Below are positions 53,897 through 62,425 of a DNA stretch of 64,000 bases, piece after piece. A program made the position numbers and the translations under genes. Origin of the DNA: Hyphomicrobiales bacterium (GTDB lineage: Bacteria; Pseudomonadota; Alphaproteobacteria; Rhizobiales; Beijerinckiaceae); assembly GCA_900473415.1 (NCBI GenBank), contig UCLR01000045.1:144280-208279 (forward strand), read 5' to 3'. Below the pieces are notes generated by a model, which was not told the DNA's origin, ran no database searches, and was given only the letters and a program-made list of their open reading frames with translations. The stretch's first letter is position 1. The number at the start of each line of letters is the position of its first letter.

Positions 53897-54349
53897 TCAG
53901 GCCGAGCGCTCGATAGCGTGGCGGCTTTCCTGCGCCTGGCGGGTGCGCTCGTCGAGCTGGCGCGTATAGAGGCGCATCTTGATTAGCGTCTCGTCCGGCA
54001 GCTGGGAGACCGTCTCGCCCGTGTCCTTGTTCTTCTTCTGCATGATGACGGAGCGCGTCCGCGGATCGACCACCAGCTTGCGCTCGACGGTCTCATCCAG
54101 AAGCTGATCGGAGGCGCGGCCGTTGCGATCGGCGTCATTGGCGCGCCTTTCGCCGTTTGCGCGGCTCTGCGCGTCGCGGGCCTGCGCGCCCAGCTCGATA
54201 TGGACGGCGTCGCCGGCCGAGGCGGATTGCACGGTCTGTTCGGGGGGGAGGTCCACTGCGACGCTGCCCGGTTGGGCGACGACGTCCGAACGGTTGACGG
54301 CCAGGACGCCCGGCGGGGGCGCGAGCCTGGGAGCATTGCCAAAATCCAT
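53897..54349 (-). CDS. FlaG-like flagellar protein
   Basis: The 150-residue protein has a non-conserved N-terminal half and a C-terminal part reading RKLVVDPRTRSVIMQKKNKD, then TGETVSQLPDETLIKMRLYT. This resembles the FlaG/YvyC pattern (conserved V-DxxTxxVIxQIP-x-E). FlaG-type proteins influence filament length. ATG 54347-54349 has AAGGAG eight bases upstream. Context, next to flagellins and flgI, supports a flagellar role, but the assignment is moderate. Confidence 0.6.
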   Translation of the reverse strand: MDFGNAPRLAPPPGVLAVNRSDVVAQPGSVAVDLPPEQTVQSASAGDAVHIELGAQARDAQSRANGERRANDADRNGRASDQLLDETVERKLVVDPRTRSVIMQKKNKDTGETVSQLPDETLIKMRLYTRQLDERTRQAQESRHAIERSA

Positions 54350-54569
54350 GACACCCACTCCTTCTGGAGTCATCCACGGCGCCTTCGCGCCGCCTCCTGC
54401 TGAACGCCGGGGGCTGCTTATGTCGCCCGACAGAGTGGAGTGTGTCAGAAAAGGCTAAAGCTAACGTAAGGGAATTAGGTAAATATTGAGGGGTTCCGAC
54501 GCAGCCGCCTGCGCCTCCCGGAACGGGGCTTGGAGGCGCGCCCGGGCGGCAGCGTCAGGAGTACAGACC

Positions 54570-55058
54570 CTACAGCCTGCGCGACAGCACGAGCGGGCCG
54601 GAATTCGGCCGGGCGAAGGCGCCGGCCCCGACCGAGGCTGCCGGGCCGTAGCCGGCGGCGCGCATCGGCCTGTTGGCATCGGCGGCGAGGTCGCGGATGA
54701 CGGCCTCGGATACGGCGCGGGCGGTTGCCAGCACGATCTGGTTGGTCTCGATCAACACCTGGAAGTCGAGATGCGCCTCCTTGAGCCTCCGGACCTGTTC
54801 CGGGACGAAGCGGGCGAGCGCGACCGCGTTCAGCTTCACCTGCTCGACGCCGCGCATATAGACGCCGCCGAGCTCGGTCTTGCGCTCCTCGCGGCTCAGC
54901 GCCTCGGGCAAGCGGCCGGCGCGGACCAGCTCGGTTTCCTCGCCGACGAGGTGGGAGAGCGCTCCCAGCGCCTCCAGGACGGCCTCGACCAATGCGCGGG
55001 CGCCGAGCGCGTCGGTGACGCGCGGCCGTTCATCAACGATCTGCCTAGCTGCCAGCAT
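54570..55058 (-). CDS. FlgN/FlbY-like flagellar protein
   Basis: The 162-residue protein is predicted to be largely helical (ALVEAVLEALGALSHLVGEE, LKEAHLDFQVLIETNQIVLA). In related genomes the third gene of the flgI - rod-binding - X cluster is FlbY or a FlgN-type chaperone of hook-associated proteins, and position fits. It overlaps the rod-binding gene by 14 bases. The start at 55058 has GGAG seven bases upstream. Family membership is inferred mainly from context. Confidence 0.65.
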   Translation of the reverse strand: MLAARQIVDERPRVTDALGARALVEAVLEALGALSHLVGEETELVRAGRLPEALSREERKTELGGVYMRGVEQVKLNAVALARFVPEQVRRLKEAHLDFQVLIETNQIVLATARAVSEAVIRDLAADANRPMRAAGYGPAASVGAGAFARPNSGPLVLSRRL

Positions 55059-55404
55059 TCTGCACTCCACCGGCGCTCTGCGCCTGCAGGTTGATCAGAT
55101 CGCGCATGATCTGGTCGGAGAGGCCGATGCCGCCGGCCTTCTGGATCTGCTTGGCGTATTGCTGGCTGAGCTCAGAACGCCAGATGCCGCCGCCCTGGCC
55201 GTTCTCGCCGAGCGGGCCCTCGGTGCCTTCGCTGCTAGCGAAGAGGCGCTCGGTGAACTGCTCGAGGAACATGGTCTCGAAGTCGTCGGCTTGCTTCTTG
55301 ATCTTGGCCTTCTCGGGGTCGAGCGCGTCGGTGACGCCCTTCACGACCTTGCCGGCGACGCCGAGCGCGAGATTGCCGGCGGAGAGAGCGAGAGCCGCAG
55401 TCAT
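55045..55404 (-). CDS. Flagellar rod-binding protein (FlgJ N-domain type)
   Basis: The 119-residue protein contains the rod-binding segment QADDFETMFLEQFTERLFAS and GGGIWRSELSQQYAKQIQKA, matching the FlgJ N-terminal domain; the muramidase domain of enteric FlgJ is missing, as is usual in alphaproteobacteria (CheL type). Its ATG overlaps the flgI stop (TGATG), so it is translationally coupled to flgI. Confidence 0.85.
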   Translation of the reverse strand: MTAALALSAGNLALGVAGKVVKGVTDALDPEKAKIKKQADDFETMFLEQFTERLFASSEGTEGPLGENGQGGGIWRSELSQQYAKQIQKAGGIGLSDQIMRDLINLQAQSAGGVQNAGS

Positions 55405-56537
55405 CACATCACCTCGATTTCGGCCTGGAGGGCGCCGGCGGATTTGATGGCCTGAAGGATGGAGATCAGGTCGCGCGGGCCGATGCCAAGCGCGTTCAGC
55501 CCGTCGACGAGCTCGGCCAGCGTCACGCTTTCCTTGACGAGGGCGAGCTTGTTGCCGCCTTCGGTGTCGACCTTGACGTTGGTGCGCGGCGTGACGACCG
55601 TGCGACCGCGCGCGAAGGGCTCGGGCTGGGAGACCTCCGGCTGCTCGCTGATCGTGACGGTGAGGTTGCCCTGCGCCACGGCGACGGTCGAGACGCGCAC
55701 GTCCTTGCCCATGACGATGATGCCGGAGCGCTCGTCGATGACGATGCGCGCAAGCTGGTCGGGTTCGACGCGCAGCTGCTCGATGTCGGTGAGCAGCTTG
55801 ATCATGTTGCCCTTGTAGCGCGGCGGGATCTGCAGCACCACGGTCGAGGGGTCGGTCGGCTCGGCGGAGTCGCCGCCGATGAAGTCGTTGATGGAGGAGG
55901 CCACGCGGCGCGCGGTGGTCAGGTCCGGGTTGCGCAGCGACAGACGCAGCGTCGAGAGCTTGTTCAGCGCGAAGTCGATTTCGCGCTCAACGACGCCGCC
56001 ATTGGCGATGCGGCCGACCGTCGGCACGCCGCGGGTGATCTTGCTGGCGTCGCCCTCGGCCGAGAAGCCGGAGATCGCGACCGGACCCTGCGAGACGGCA
56101 TAGACCTCGCCATCGGCGCCGAGCAGCGGCGTGACCAGCAGCGTGCCGCCCTGCAGCGACTTGGAGTCGCCCATGGCGGAGACGGTGACGTCGACGCGGG
56201 TGCCCTGCGTCGAGAAGGGCGGCAGGTTCGCCGTCACCATCACGGCGGCGACGTTGGCGGTGCGCATATTGGCGCCGCGCGTGTTGACGCCGAGGCGCTC
56301 CAGCATCGCCTGCAGCGACTGCTTGGTGAAGGGCGTGTTGTTGAGCGTGTCGCCCGTGCCGTTGAGGCCGACGACGATGCCGTAGCCGAGGAGCTGGTTC
56401 GAACGCACGCCCTCGACCGAGGCGAGATCCTTGATCCGCGACAGCGCGAAGACCGGCTGCGCCGTGAGCGCGACCGCAACGGCGAGCGCGGCGGCCAGCG
56501 GCTTCAGCAGCTTGGTCAGGACGGGGTTGCGGAACAT
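55404..56537 (-). CDS. flgI: Flagellar P-ring protein FlgI
   Basis: The 377-residue protein has a signal peptide (LKPLAAALAVAVALTAQPVFA, cleavage about residue 31) and the FlgI core: IKDLASVEGVRSNQLLGYGI, VVGLNGTGDTLNNTPFT and a C-terminal LVDGLNALGIGPRDLISILQ. It forms the periplasmic P-ring. It leads a flgI - rod-binding - FlgN-like operon, and is divergent from fliX. Confidence 0.95.
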   Translation of the reverse strand: MFRNPVLTKLLKPLAAALAVAVALTAQPVFALSRIKDLASVEGVRSNQLLGYGIVVGLNGTGDTLNNTPFTKQSLQAMLERLGVNTRGANMRTANVAAVMVTANLPPFSTQGTRVDVTVSAMGDSKSLQGGTLLVTPLLGADGEVYAVSQGPVAISGFSAEGDASKITRGVPTVGRIANGGVVEREIDFALNKLSTLRLSLRNPDLTTARRVASSINDFIGGDSAEPTDPSTVVLQIPPRYKGNMIKLLTDIEQLRVEPDQLARIVIDERSGIIVMGKDVRVSTVAVAQGNLTVTISEQPEVSQPEPFARGRTVVTPRTNVKVDTEGGNKLALVKESVTLAELVDGLNALGIGPRDLISILQAIKSAGALQAEIEVM

Positions 56538-56577
56538 GCTTCAAGCACCGATGCGACAGGAATGGTCGCTCTCGCCT

Positions 56578-56593
56578 TGCGAGCCGCGTGCCA
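56578..56593 (-). promoter_or_regulatory. Sigma-54-type promoter upstream of flgI
   Basis: On the minus strand the sequence is TGGCACG, four bases, TCGCA, which matches the -24/-12 consensus TGGCACG-N4-TTGCA at all but one position and has GG-N10-GC spacing. It is about 40-56 bases upstream of the flgI start. Confidence 0.7.
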
Positions 56594-56707
56594 GCCTTCG
56601 CAAAAGCGAAAACCGTTCTTTATCAATTATTTGGAGTTTTCCCGCTTTCTCGGGGAGGGCCCGCGCGGACGGCGCTTCCTGCCGGGGCGGCAGTTTCTGC
56701 CGGGTGA

Positions 56708-56726
56708 TTTACCGGTTGTTAACCAT
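56708..56726 (+). promoter_or_regulatory. CtrA-type site upstream of fliX
   Basis: TTTA (56708-56711), seven bases, TTAACCAT (56719-56726): one mismatch from TTAA-N7-TTAACCAT. It lies 40 bases upstream of fliX, a position where CtrA activates Caulobacter class II flagellar genes including fliX. Confidence 0.6.
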
Positions 56727-56766
56727 GCCGGAGGGAGGCTTGGAGCCACTCTCCTACGAGGCCGCC

Positions 56767-57174
56767 ATGATCAAGATCGACCAGCGCGCGCCCGTCTCGA
56801 ATGCCGGCCCGGCCAGTTCCGCGAGGCGCTCGAGCGGCGCGGCCTTCACGCTTCCGACGCAGGATTCCGCGACGGCTACGCGCAGTGCCGGCGTGGCCGC
56901 AGCAGGGCCGCTCGACATGCTGCTCGCCGTGCAGGAGCAGGGGGACCAGCAGGAGCGCAAGCGCCGGCAGGCGCGGCGCGGGCATGACCTCCTCGACGGG
57001 CTCGACCGGCTCAAGGCCGCGCTGCTCACGGGCCGTGTTCTGCCTTCGGAGCTCGAGCGGCTGCGCGCGACGCTGACGCAGCAGCGCGAGGCCACCGACG
57101 ATCCGCGCCTCGACGAGGTGCTCGCTCATATCGAGCTGCGCGCGGCTGTGGAACTGGCGAAGCTGGGGCGTTAG
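56767..57174 (+). CDS. fliX: Flagellar assembly regulator FliX
   Basis: The 135-residue protein has MIKIDQRAPVSNAG at the start and GPLDMLLAVQEQGDQQERK, then RRQARRGHDLLDGLDRLKAA and DPRLDEVLAHIELRAAVELA: the FliX family pattern. FliX couples basal-body assembly to the sigma-54 activator FlbD. ATG 56767 has GAGG upstream. The gene is divergent from flgI, the same arrangement as in Caulobacter. Confidence 0.9.
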   Translation: MIKIDQRAPVSNAGPASSARRSSGAAFTLPTQDSATATRSAGVAAAGPLDMLLAVQEQGDQQERKRRQARRGHDLLDGLDRLKAALLTGRVLPSELERLRATLTQQREATDDPRLDEVLAHIELRAAVELAKLGR

Positions 57175-57325
57175 ATCGCCCTCCATCCGACAAAATGACG
57201 GACCTGTCTCGCCGTCGCCCAGCGTCATGCATTCGCATGCCGACGTGGGGTACTGCCCGGACGCATGATGTCCCGGTCATGACCGCAGGCTGTTGTTTGG
57301 CGCGGTCGCCCCGGAGGGATGACGG

Positions 57326-58225
57326 ATGGGCACTTCCCAGCAAGCCAAGGACGCCTACGCGAAATACAAGAAATTCAAGAAGGCGAAGAGCTACTACGAC
57401 GCGGTGAAGAAGCTTATCGACGAGGACACCCGCTCGGAGGGAATCTTCAAGCTCGGCCTCAAGGGGCTGACGCAGCTCGGCGAGAAGGTTGTCGGCAAAG
57501 GCTTGACCAAGCACCCATATTTTACCTTCCACAAAGTCCATCTCGAAGTGCTGGCCAGCGTGCTGACAGCTTCCGATACGCACAACAATGCGATGAGGGC
57601 GTTGGAGCAGGCGATCCAGGCCGCCGATTCGGCCGCTGCACTGTCTTCCCAGGTCAAGCTGCTGACCGACCGCAAGCAGAGCCTGAAGCTGGCCTATGTG
57701 ATCAGTATCGCGCCGACGCAGCAGTTCCTGCGTGACGCCAGCCGCGATCGCGGCCAGGCGGATCAGGATATCGCCGGCTCCGGACAGACCGTCGAGTCGA
57801 TCGCCGCAAGGAGTGAGATCGTACTCGACGACTGGCGGGCCGAAGTCTGCCTGCTGTTTTCGGATTCGGTCGATCTGCTCGCCATGGTCGACATCGAGTA
57901 CCGCGCGGCGTCCGCCGCCTATGCCCGTTTCGTCGAGAAGACGAAGAAGCTGCAGCAGAGCAACAAGTCGATCGACCGCATCGCAGGGCTGGCCGCGGAG
58001 AAGAAGCGCCAGGAGGAATGGGCGATGCGCGAACTCGACCGGGCCTTCAACCGGTCGAACAACACGCCGGCGCCGGAAGCGGTGATCGACCCTTCACGCT
58101 ACGCGCAGCGGCAGCGCGACGGTGTCGAGGCCGTCGTCGATGTCCTGGGCAAGGTCTGTGACGTGGCGATGAGCAGCGATCCACGCTATCCCAACAAGAT
58201 CGCGGTCTCGATGGGGTCGTTGTAG
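57326..58225 (+). CDS. Unrecognised helical protein
   Basis: The 299-residue protein has an excellent RBS (GGAGGGATGACGG) and no signal peptide or membrane helix. It is charged and probably alpha-helical, with a Lys-rich start (AKYKKFKKAKSYYDAVKKLI) and a coiled-coil-like part (FVEKTKKLQQSNKSIDRIAG). No domain is recognised. It lies between the flagellar cluster and a cupin gene and is not clearly part of either operon. Confidence 0.7.
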   Translation: MGTSQQAKDAYAKYKKFKKAKSYYDAVKKLIDEDTRSEGIFKLGLKGLTQLGEKVVGKGLTKHPYFTFHKVHLEVLASVLTASDTHNNAMRALEQAIQAADSAAALSSQVKLLTDRKQSLKLAYVISIAPTQQFLRDASRDRGQADQDIAGSGQTVESIAARSEIVLDDWRAEVCLLFSDSVDLLAMVDIEYRAASAAYARFVEKTKKLQQSNKSIDRIAGLAAEKKRQEEWAMRELDRAFNRSNNTPAPEAVIDPSRYAQRQRDGVEAVVDVLGKVCDVAMSSDPRYPNKIAVSMGSL

Positions 58226-58251
58226 CGCTGCCCGCCGGAGCGACCTGTCCC

Positions 58252-58797
58252 TCAGCGGATGAACTGGTCGACGTACTCCGCGCCGAGGCCGTTCTTGGCG
58301 TAGTGCGCGCGGCATTTGTCGATGCGGGTGAAGACGTCGTCATAGCCCATGCAATTGCCGTCCGGGTCGACGTAGATCATCGCTCCGTTGACCTGGAACA
58401 TGGTGATCATCTCCTCGACATCGGGGTCGACGACCAGCGTGTGTGTTTCGCCCGGCGCCTCGTAGACATAGGCGCCTTCGGTCGCGACCCAGTCATGCTC
58501 GAGGTAGCGCCACTTGCCCTTAAGCACATAGCCGTGGACCGGTAGCGGATGGCGGTGGCGCGAGAGCACGCCGGCGCGACGGACCTTGAGCAGGTTCATC
58601 CAATAGCCGCGCGAGACGCAGAAGAGCAGGGGGCGGAACCAGACGTTCTCGTCGACCGGAACCCAGACCCGTTCGTCGGTCGGGATCACGTTCGGGACGA
58701 CGAGCTCCGGCGGGGATTCCTTCGGCTGGGGATGGCGGTAGGGGGTCCAGCGCTCCTCGCTCGTGGCGGCGACGGGCATCGGGCTCGTCGTGTTCAT
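58252..58797 (-). CDS. Cupin dioxygenase-like protein (2,4'-dihydroxyacetophenone dioxygenase family)
   Basis: The 181-residue protein has a cupin core with SRHRHPLPVHGYVLKGKW and APGETHTLVVDPDVEE. The metal-binding His set (HRH, then Glu/His in APGETH) and the length are typical of the DAD-like cupin family, which cleaves a C-C bond in aromatic ketones. The start ATG 58795-58797 has GGGAGAG upstream. The substrate is inferred only by family. Confidence 0.75.
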   Translation of the reverse strand: MNTTSPMPVAATSEERWTPYRHPQPKESPPELVVPNVIPTDERVWVPVDENVWFRPLLFCVSRGYWMNLLKVRRAGVLSRHRHPLPVHGYVLKGKWRYLEHDWVATEGAYVYEAPGETHTLVVDPDVEEMITMFQVNGAMIYVDPDGNCMGYDDVFTRIDKCRAHYAKNGLGAEYVDQFIR

Positions 58798-58885
58798 GGC
58801 TTCTCTCCCATGCTGATATTTTGATTCAAACACTGCGCAGATTGATTCAGCATCCGCGCATAGGCTATTGATTTACATCAGTTTC

Positions 58886-59623
58886 CTAGACGGCGAGGTA
58901 GCCGCCGTCGACGGGCAGGATGGCGCCGGTGACGAACTGCGCCGCATCCGAAAGCAGGAAGGCGATGGCGCCGCCGACATCTCCGGGCTTGCCCCAGCGA
59001 CCCATCGGCGTGCGGGCCAGGATCGGCGCCGAACGCTCGGCGTCCTCGACCAGCGGGCGGGTCAACTCCGTCTCGATCCAGCCCGGCGCGACCGCGTTGA
59101 CGCGGATCCCGTCCTGCGCCCAGGCGGCGGCGAGCGACTTGGTGAGCTGGCCGATGGCGCCCTTCGAGGCGGAATAACCGGGCGCGAAGGGCGAGCCATG
59201 GAAGGTCAGCATCGAGGCGATGTTGACGATCGCGCCGCCTTCCTTGCCCGGCAGCTTCGCCGCGAGCTTGTCCTTGGCGGCAAGGCACATCCGCATCGTG
59301 CCGTTGAGGTTGACCTCGATGGTCAGCCGGAAGGCGTCGATCTCGAATTCCTTGCCGCCGCGTTGGATGATGCCGGCGCAGTTCACCAGCGCATCGATGC
59401 GCGGGCAGGCGGCGACGATCGCCGCGACCTGCTCGTCGCGCGTGACGTCGAGCCGGGCATGGCGGATGGCGGGATGCGGCGGCATGGCCGCGACCTCCTC
59501 TTCCGTGAGGCCGGTGGCGAGGACCTCGTAGCCGGCCTGGGCGAGGGTGAGGGCCGCGCCGGCGCCGATGCCGCGAGCGCCGCCAGTGACGAGAGCGAAG
59601 GGGGGGGAAGCTGGCTGTGTCAT
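58886..59623 (-). CDS. SDR family oxidoreductase
   Basis: The 245-residue protein has TGGARGIG (Rossmann), NCAGII, NIASML (catalytic Ser) and YSASKGA (YxxxK), a complete SDR active site. It should reduce or oxidise a hydroxyl/keto group with NAD(P)H. It lies 88 bases upstream of the cupin dioxygenase-like gene on the same strand, so the two may be linked in an aromatic or sugar catabolic step, but the substrate is unknown. ATG 59621-59623 fits family length. Confidence 0.9.
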   Translation of the reverse strand: MTQPASPPFALVTGGARGIGAGAALTLAQAGYEVLATGLTEEEVAAMPPHPAIRHARLDVTRDEQVAAIVAACPRIDALVNCAGIIQRGGKEFEIDAFRLTIEVNLNGTMRMCLAAKDKLAAKLPGKEGGAIVNIASMLTFHGSPFAPGYSASKGAIGQLTKSLAAAWAQDGIRVNAVAPGWIETELTRPLVEDAERSAPILARTPMGRWGKPGDVGGAIAFLLSDAAQFVTGAILPVDGGYLAV

Positions 59624-59701
59624 GCCTGTGACGCTAGAGCGGCCGACCGGGATGGGGAAGCCCGCCCGCTGCAAGTAGCCATGCTGTAGCGGCCGGGCCT
59701 G

Positions 59702-60514
59702 TTACTGCAGCTGGTATTTGAACGAGATCAGCGCGGTGCCGCGGGTCTCGAAATCGCTGGCGACGAGCGGCAGCTTGCGCGCGAGCGAAAGGTCCAGCGA
59801 AGTCTGCCAGGGCAGATCGGCGGGCTTGGCGAGATCGACCGAGAGCCTCACCTCGGGCGCCAGGGCCGAATGGAAGCCTCCATCCTGCGCGAAGATGTAG
59901 CTGCCCGCCATGCCGAGCTGCGAGGTCAGCGTCAGGTGCTCGAAGATGCGCTCGCGATAGCCGACCACGGCATCGCCAGTCTGCTCCGGCCGGCCGGTCA
60001 GGTTGGTGTTGCCGCCGGTGGAGGCGCCCCAGACGAAGCCGGTGCTCGCGGCGACGGGTTGGGCCAGTTTCCAGCTCAGCCGCGCATCCTGCGAGGCGCC
60101 GGGGCTCGCCGGCTGGGAGAGAGTGGTCTGGACCGAGAGCACATCCTTGCCGAGCTTGAAGCCAACCGAGCGATCGCGGTTCGGGCCCGTGGTGTCGGCG
60201 CGCGCTGCGAAGCCCTCGCGGATGATGTCGACCGGGATCGGGGCGCGGGCGCGCAGATGCGCGCCGGAGGAAGCCGCAGCCCGGCCGGCCGCGGCGAGGC
60301 CGGGCTCGAACAGCAGCACCTCGACACTGTCCGGAGCTGTCGGTACGTCGGAAAGCTCCTCTGCCACGGGGTCCAGCAGAGCGGCGCGCGGTATCGGCAG
60401 CAGCGGCTGCTGCGGCGCCTCGATCGGTTCGGCCCAGGCCGGGGACAGGGCGACCGCAGCGACGGGCGCAGCCGGAAAGAAACCGGCGGTTCTTCTGGCG
60501 ATCATGCGGAGCAC
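59702..60514 (-). CDS. Secreted barrel-like protein of unknown function
   Basis: The 270-residue protein starts (GTG at 60512-60514, with AAGGA eight bases upstream) with a signal peptide ending in SPAWA. The C-terminal half has alternating hydrophobic segments (DVLSVQTTLSQ, ARLSWKLAQPV, TSLDLSLARKL, GTALISFKYQLQ) like an outer-membrane beta-barrel. An in-frame ATG at 60505 is an alternative start. The family is not recognised. Confidence 0.6.
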   Translation of the reverse strand: MLRMIARRTAGFFPAAPVAAVALSPAWAEPIEAPQQPLLPIPRAALLDPVAEELSDVPTAPDSVEVLLFEPGLAAAGRAAASSGAHLRARAPIPVDIIREGFAARADTTGPNRDRSVGFKLGKDVLSVQTTLSQPASPGASQDARLSWKLAQPVAASTGFVWGASTGGNTNLTGRPEQTGDAVVGYRERIFEHLTLTSQLGMAGSYIFAQDGGFHSALAPEVRLSVDLAKPADLPWQTSLDLSLARKLPLVASDFETRGTALISFKYQLQ

Positions 60515-60721
60515 GACGGTGGTCCTTGCTGTACCGAGCGTGAGCGCGGAGCCTGGATCGGGAAGATGCCGATTTTGCGGCAGTGCAACATCGCGGGCTG
60601 AGATTGCCCGAAAGCTGCGCTTCCCCCGCCGCTGCTAACCGGCTAGGAAGCGTCCCAACCTGAGCCGTGGTCAGTGCTGCGGCAGCGGATCGTTCTATCT
60701 GGAGAGAACAGGGGTCATCGC

Positions 60722-61936
60722 ATGAGCAAGATCAAGGTCGCCAACCCGGTCGTCGACATGGACGGCGACGAGATGACCCGGATCATCTGGCAGAAGATCA
60801 AGGACACGCTGATCTTCCCCTATCTCGACCTGCCGCTCGAATATTACGACCTCTCGGTCGAGAACCGCGACGCGACCAACGACCAGGTCACGATCGACGC
60901 CGCCAACGCCACCAAGAAGCATGGCGTGGCCGTGAAGTGCGCCACCATCACGCCGGACGAAGCCCGCGTGAAGGAGTTCAACCTCAAGGAAATGTGGAAG
61001 AGCCCGAACGGCACGATCCGCAACATCCTCGGCGGTGTGATCTTCCGCGAGCCGATCATCTGCAAGAACGTGCCGCGCCTGGTGCCGGGCTGGACGCAGC
61101 CGATCGTCATCGGCCGCCACGCCTTCGGCGACCAGTATCGCGCGACCGATTTCAAGTTCCCCGGCAAGGGCACGCTCTCGATCAAGTTCGTCGGCGAGGA
61201 CGGCAAGGTCATCGAGAAGGAGGTCTTCAAGGCCCCCGAGGCCGGCGTCGCCATGGCGATGTACAATCTCGACGACTCGATCCGTGACTTCGCCCGCGCC
61301 TCGCTGAACTACGGCCTGATGCGCAAGTACCCGGTCTATCTCTCGACCAAGAACACCATTCTCAAGACCTATGACGGCCGCTTCAAGGACATCTTCCAGG
61401 AGATCTACGAGGCCGAGTTCAAGGCCGAGTTCGACAAGCTCGGCATCACCTACGAGCACCGCCTGATCGACGACATGGTCGCCTCGGCGATGAAGTGGTC
61501 TGGCGGCTATGTCTGGGCCTGCAAGAACTACGATGGCGACGTGCAGTCCGACACTGTGGCGCAGGGCTTCGGCTCGCTCGGCCTGATGACCTCCGTGCTG
61601 ATGACGCCGGACGGCAAGACCGTCGAGGCGGAGGCCGCGCACGGCACGGTGACCCGTCACTATCGCGAGCACCAGAAGGGCCGCGAGACCTCGACCAACT
61701 CGATCGCCTCGATCTTCGCCTGGACGCGTGGCCTTGCTCACCGCGCCAAGCTCGATGGCAACACCGAGCTCGCCAAATTCGCCTCGCTGCTCGAGAAGGT
61801 CACGGTCGACACGGTCGAGGCCGGCGACATGACCAAGGACCTCGCCCTGCTGGTCGGCGCCGAGCAGAAATGGCTCTCGACCACCGGCTTCCTCGAGAAG
61901 GTCAGCGACAACATGCGCAAGGCGATGGCCGCCTGA
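60722..61936 (+). CDS. icd: NADP-dependent isocitrate dehydrogenase
   Basis: The 404-residue enzyme has NPVVDMDGDEMTRIIW (the homodimeric IDP type), STKNTILKTYDGRFKDIF and NYDGDVQSDTVAQGFGSLG, with the metal-binding Asp residues. It oxidises isocitrate to 2-oxoglutarate with NADP+ in the TCA cycle. ATG 60722 was chosen; the upstream extension is not conserved. A strong terminator follows. Confidence 0.97.
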   Translation: MSKIKVANPVVDMDGDEMTRIIWQKIKDTLIFPYLDLPLEYYDLSVENRDATNDQVTIDAANATKKHGVAVKCATITPDEARVKEFNLKEMWKSPNGTIRNILGGVIFREPIICKNVPRLVPGWTQPIVIGRHAFGDQYRATDFKFPGKGTLSIKFVGEDGKVIEKEVFKAPEAGVAMAMYNLDDSIRDFARASLNYGLMRKYPVYLSTKNTILKTYDGRFKDIFQEIYEAEFKAEFDKLGITYEHRLIDDMVASAMKWSGGYVWACKNYDGDVQSDTVAQGFGSLGLMTSVLMTPDGKTVEAEAAHGTVTRHYREHQKGRETSTNSIASIFAWTRGLAHRAKLDGNTELAKFASLLEKVTVDTVEAGDMTKDLALLVGAEQKWLSTTGFLEKVSDNMRKAMAA

Positions 61937-61963
61937 TCTCAGGGCTCATCCCTGCGAGAAACG

Positions 61964-61998
61964 AAAGCCCGGCCGAATTCGGCCGGGCTTTTTTTTTG
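61964..61998 (+). terminator. Rho-independent terminator after icd
   Basis: A perfect 12-pair palindrome centred on GAATTC (61966-61989) is followed by a nine-base T-run (to about 61997), 30 bases after the icd stop. Confidence 0.92.
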
Positions 61999-62033
61999 GG
62001 AACCATCGTTGCGTGAGCTGGGGCAGCTCGGCG

Positions 62034-62330
62034 TCAGCGCTTGATTTCGATCTCGATGAAGGTGAGATGGGTGTCGCCGGCGTTCTTGACGTCGTGCTTC
62101 ACGCCGGCCGGGCGGATGTAGCTCTGGCCCGTCTTCACCTCCGCCTGTGTCACCACGCCGTCGACCTCATAGGCCATCGTCGCATCGGTCATGATGACGA
62201 CCGCATAGTCCATGCCGTGCTCGTGCCAGCCGGTGGTCGCGCCCGGCTCGAAGTCCCAGCGCGTGATCTTGGCCTTGTCGTCCTCGGTGAGCAGCGTGGC
62301 GACGGCGGGGACCGTGCATTCGAAAGGCAT
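62034..62330 (-). CDS. Small cupin domain protein
   Basis: The 98-residue single cupin domain has WDFEPGATTGWHEHGMDYAV (His pair) and YIRPAGVKHDVKNAG (third His). The RBS GAGGAG lies about 10 bases upstream of ATG 62328-62330. Such small cupins bind a metal or ligand; the function is unknown. Confidence 0.85.
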   Translation of the reverse strand: MPFECTVPAVATLLTEDDKAKITRWDFEPGATTGWHEHGMDYAVVIMTDATMAYEVDGVVTQAEVKTGQSYIRPAGVKHDVKNAGDTHLTFIEIEIKR

Positions 62331-62425
62331 GGGCAGTCTTCTCCTCGGTCAGGCGTGCTGCGTGGCAGGATGGCAGCTGGGCCCGAACCCATGCAAGCGC
62401 GTGGCCGTCGGTGGGGGGCTGCGCC

